A DNA stretch of 45,085 bases from Bacteroidetes bacterium HGW-Bacteroidetes-14. GTDB taxonomy: Bacteria > Bacteroidota > Bacteroidia > Bacteroidales > UBA932. Shown here piece after piece: positions 43,902 to 45,085 of this stretch (its first letter is position 1; each line of letters starts with the position of its first letter). The stretch lies in NCBI GenBank assembly GCA_002842655.1, contig PHDP01000015.1, positions 1 to 45,085 on the forward strand. The letters are read 5' to 3'. The notes under the pieces were generated by a model, which saw nothing but the letters and a program-made list of their open reading frames with translations, searched no databases and was not told the origin of the DNA. Position numbers and translations under genes: made by a program.

Positions 43902-43936
43902 CAGTCCCTAATTCCAAAAGGGAATGAGCAGTAAAC

Positions 43937-44010
43937 GCCGATGTAGCTCAGTTGGCCAGAGCAGCTGATTTGTAATCAGCTGGTCGGGGGTTCGAATCCC
44001 TCCATCGGCT
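43937..44010 (+). tRNA. tRNA-Thr (anticodon TGT)
   Basis: Full cloverleaf: acceptor GCCGATG with CATCGGC, anticodon stem GCTGA/TCAGC with loop TTTGTAA, and T-loop TTCGAAT. CCA is not encoded. First of four tRNAs before tuf. Confidence 0.97.
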
Positions 44011-44038
44011 CTAAAGTTTTTTGAACGATTGTTTTCTT

Positions 44039-44121
44039 GGGGAGATACCAAAGTGGCCAACTGGGGCAGACTGTAAATCTGCTGGCGTACGCCTTCGTAG
44101 GTTCGAATCCTGCTCTCCCCA
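44039..44121 (+). tRNA. tRNA-Tyr (anticodon GTA)
   Basis: Type II tRNA of 83 nt with acceptor GGGGAGA/TCTCCCC, anticodon stem GCAGA/TCTGC around loop CTGTAAA, and a long variable arm. CCA is not encoded. It is the tRNA whose charging the tpl leader would sense. Confidence 0.97.
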
Positions 44122-44135
44122 CGATTTTTTATTTT

Positions 44136-44208
44136 GCGGAAGTAGCTCAGTCGGTAGAGCATCAGCCTTCCAAGCTGAGGGTCGCGGGTTCGAACCTCGT
44201 CTTCCGCT
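44136..44208 (+). tRNA. tRNA-Gly (anticodon TCC)
   Basis: Acceptor GCGGAAG/CTTCCGC, anticodon stem CAGCC side with loop containing TCC, T-loop TTCGAAC. CCA is not encoded. Confidence 0.97.
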
Positions 44209-44217
44209 CTTAAGTAA

Positions 44218-44289
<72 letters not shown>

Positions 44290-44332
44290 CTACAAGTGTG
44301 TAATAAATTCATTAATATTAAAATTAACTATC

Positions 44333-45085
44333 ATGGCAAAAGAAACTTTTAAAAGGGACAAGCCGCACGTTAACATTGGTACCATTGGCCACGTTGACCA
44401 CGGTAAAACCACACTGACCGCTGCAATCACCATGGTGCTTGCCAGAAAAGGTCTCTCTGAAGTTCGCTCATTTGATTCAATTGACAACGCTCCTGAAGAA
44501 AAAGAGCGTGGTATCACTATTAACACAGCTCACGTTGAGTATCAGACTGAAAATCGTCACTATGCTCACGTTGACTGTCCTGGTCACGCCGACTATGTTA
44601 AGAACATGGTTACAGGTGCTGCTCAGATGGACGGTGCAATCCTCGTTGTTGCTGCAACTGATGGTCCTATGCCTCAGACCCGCGAGCACATCCTTCTTGC
44701 ACGTCAGGTAAACGTACCTAGAATTGTTGTATTCCTTAACAAAGTAGATATAGTTGACGACCCTGAAATGATTGACCTTGTAGAGATGGAAGTTCGCGAA
44801 CTTCTCAGCTTCTACAATTTCGACGGCGACAACGCTCCAGTTATCCGCGGTTCTGCTCTGGGAGCTCTTAACGGAGATGCTCAGTGGGAAGAGAAGGTAA
44901 TGGAACTTATGAAGAGCGTAGACGAATTTATTCCAATTCCTCCACGTGAAAACGAAAAGCCATTCCTTATGCCAGTTGAGGACGTGTTCTCAATCACAGG
45001 TCGTGGTACAGTTGCTACAGGTCGTATCGAAACAGGTGTTATCAAAACAGGTGAAGAGATCCAGATCATTGGTCTTGGAGAAGAG
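44333..45085 (+). CDS. tuf: elongation factor Tu, 5' part
   Basis: The first 251 codons are present; the gene runs off the right edge (about 395 codons expected). G domain: [10 protein letters not shown] (P-loop), [13 protein letters not shown] (switch I), [12 protein letters not shown] (G3) and [10 protein letters not shown] (G4), followed by GSALGALNG and the start of domain 2 ([17 protein letters not shown]). EF-Tu delivers aminoacyl-tRNA to the ribosome. It shares a transcript with the four upstream tRNAs, the same Thr-Tyr-Gly-Thr-tuf order as enterobacterial tufB. Confidence 0.98.
   Translation, partial: MAKETFKRDKPHVNIGTIGHVDHGKTTLTAAITMVLARKGLSEVRSFDSIDNAPEEKERGITINTAHVEYQTENRHYAHVDCPGHADYVKNMVTGAAQMDGAILVVAATDGPMPQTREHILLARQVNVPRIVVFLNKVDIVDDPEMIDLVEMEVRELLSFYNFDGDNAPVIRGSALGALNGDAQWEEKVMELMKSVDEFIPIPPRENEKPFLMPVEDVFSITGRGTVATGRIETGVIKTGEEIQIIGLGEE

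Overview
The window is a chromosomal segment from a member of the Bacteroidota, most likely Bacteroidales-like. The evidence is consistent: promoters of the TTTG-N19-TAnnTTTG type, almost no Shine-Dalgarno sites, lipoproteins with acidic/Lys residues after the lipobox cysteine, BACON and DUF5689 domains, GH92, a TonB-dependent receptor with a carboxypeptidase-regulatory-like N-terminus, and the tRNA-Thr/Tyr/Gly/Thr-tuf cluster. I cannot name a genus. No phage, insertion sequence, integron or CRISPR array is visible, and no gene-free gap exceeds 300 bases.

Layout. 1-1087: a putative attenuator and asnA. 1088-5576: a promoter and a very large secreted GH92 mannosidase fused to a second (alpha/alpha)6-barrel and C-terminal beta-domains. 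5589-7296: a flavin-reductase-like protein and a chromate transporter, divergent. 7329-15126: a secreted/outer-membrane locus holding a BACON-DUF5689 lipoprotein, a lipoprotein DNA/RNA nuclease, a secreted endonuclease/exonuclease/phosphatase-family enzyme, a TonB-dependent receptor and a second DUF5689 lipoprotein, closed by a strong terminator. It reads as an extracellular nucleic-acid utilisation locus. 15153-20237: a Rossmann protein, a lipoprotein, a LysE exporter, an AsmA-like/GT51 glycosyltransferase and a frameshifted two-repeat secreted protein. 20250-21904: a divergent tyrosine phenol-lyase-family gene behind a tyrosine-codon-rich leader peptide and a complete attenuator. 21925-23912: exbB-exbD-tonB, which could energise receptors such as the one above.

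23955-37524 is mostly housekeeping: an orphan MacB-type permease, an RluB-like pseudouridine synthase with a long KPFDRER-type repeat tail, era, parC, aroK, recJ, lysS, an rRNA methyltransferase, aroE, ssb and purA. 37547-40474: a bidirectional terminator and two translationally coupled MFS transporters. 40511-43830: dxs overlapping a FeoB-like permease that has no G domain. 43871-45085: a textbook promoter, four tRNAs and the 5' part of tuf.

The most interesting signals are: (i) the tyrosine-sensing attenuator in front of an enzyme family normally regarded as catabolic, together with a second attenuator-like fold before asnA; (ii) the nuclease/EEP/TonB-receptor/DUF5689 locus, which has no SusD; and (iii) the GTPase-less FeoB paralogue overlapping dxs. 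Two places (7399-7404 and 19442-19445) look as if one A is missing from a homopolymer, which is either real mutation or sequence error.
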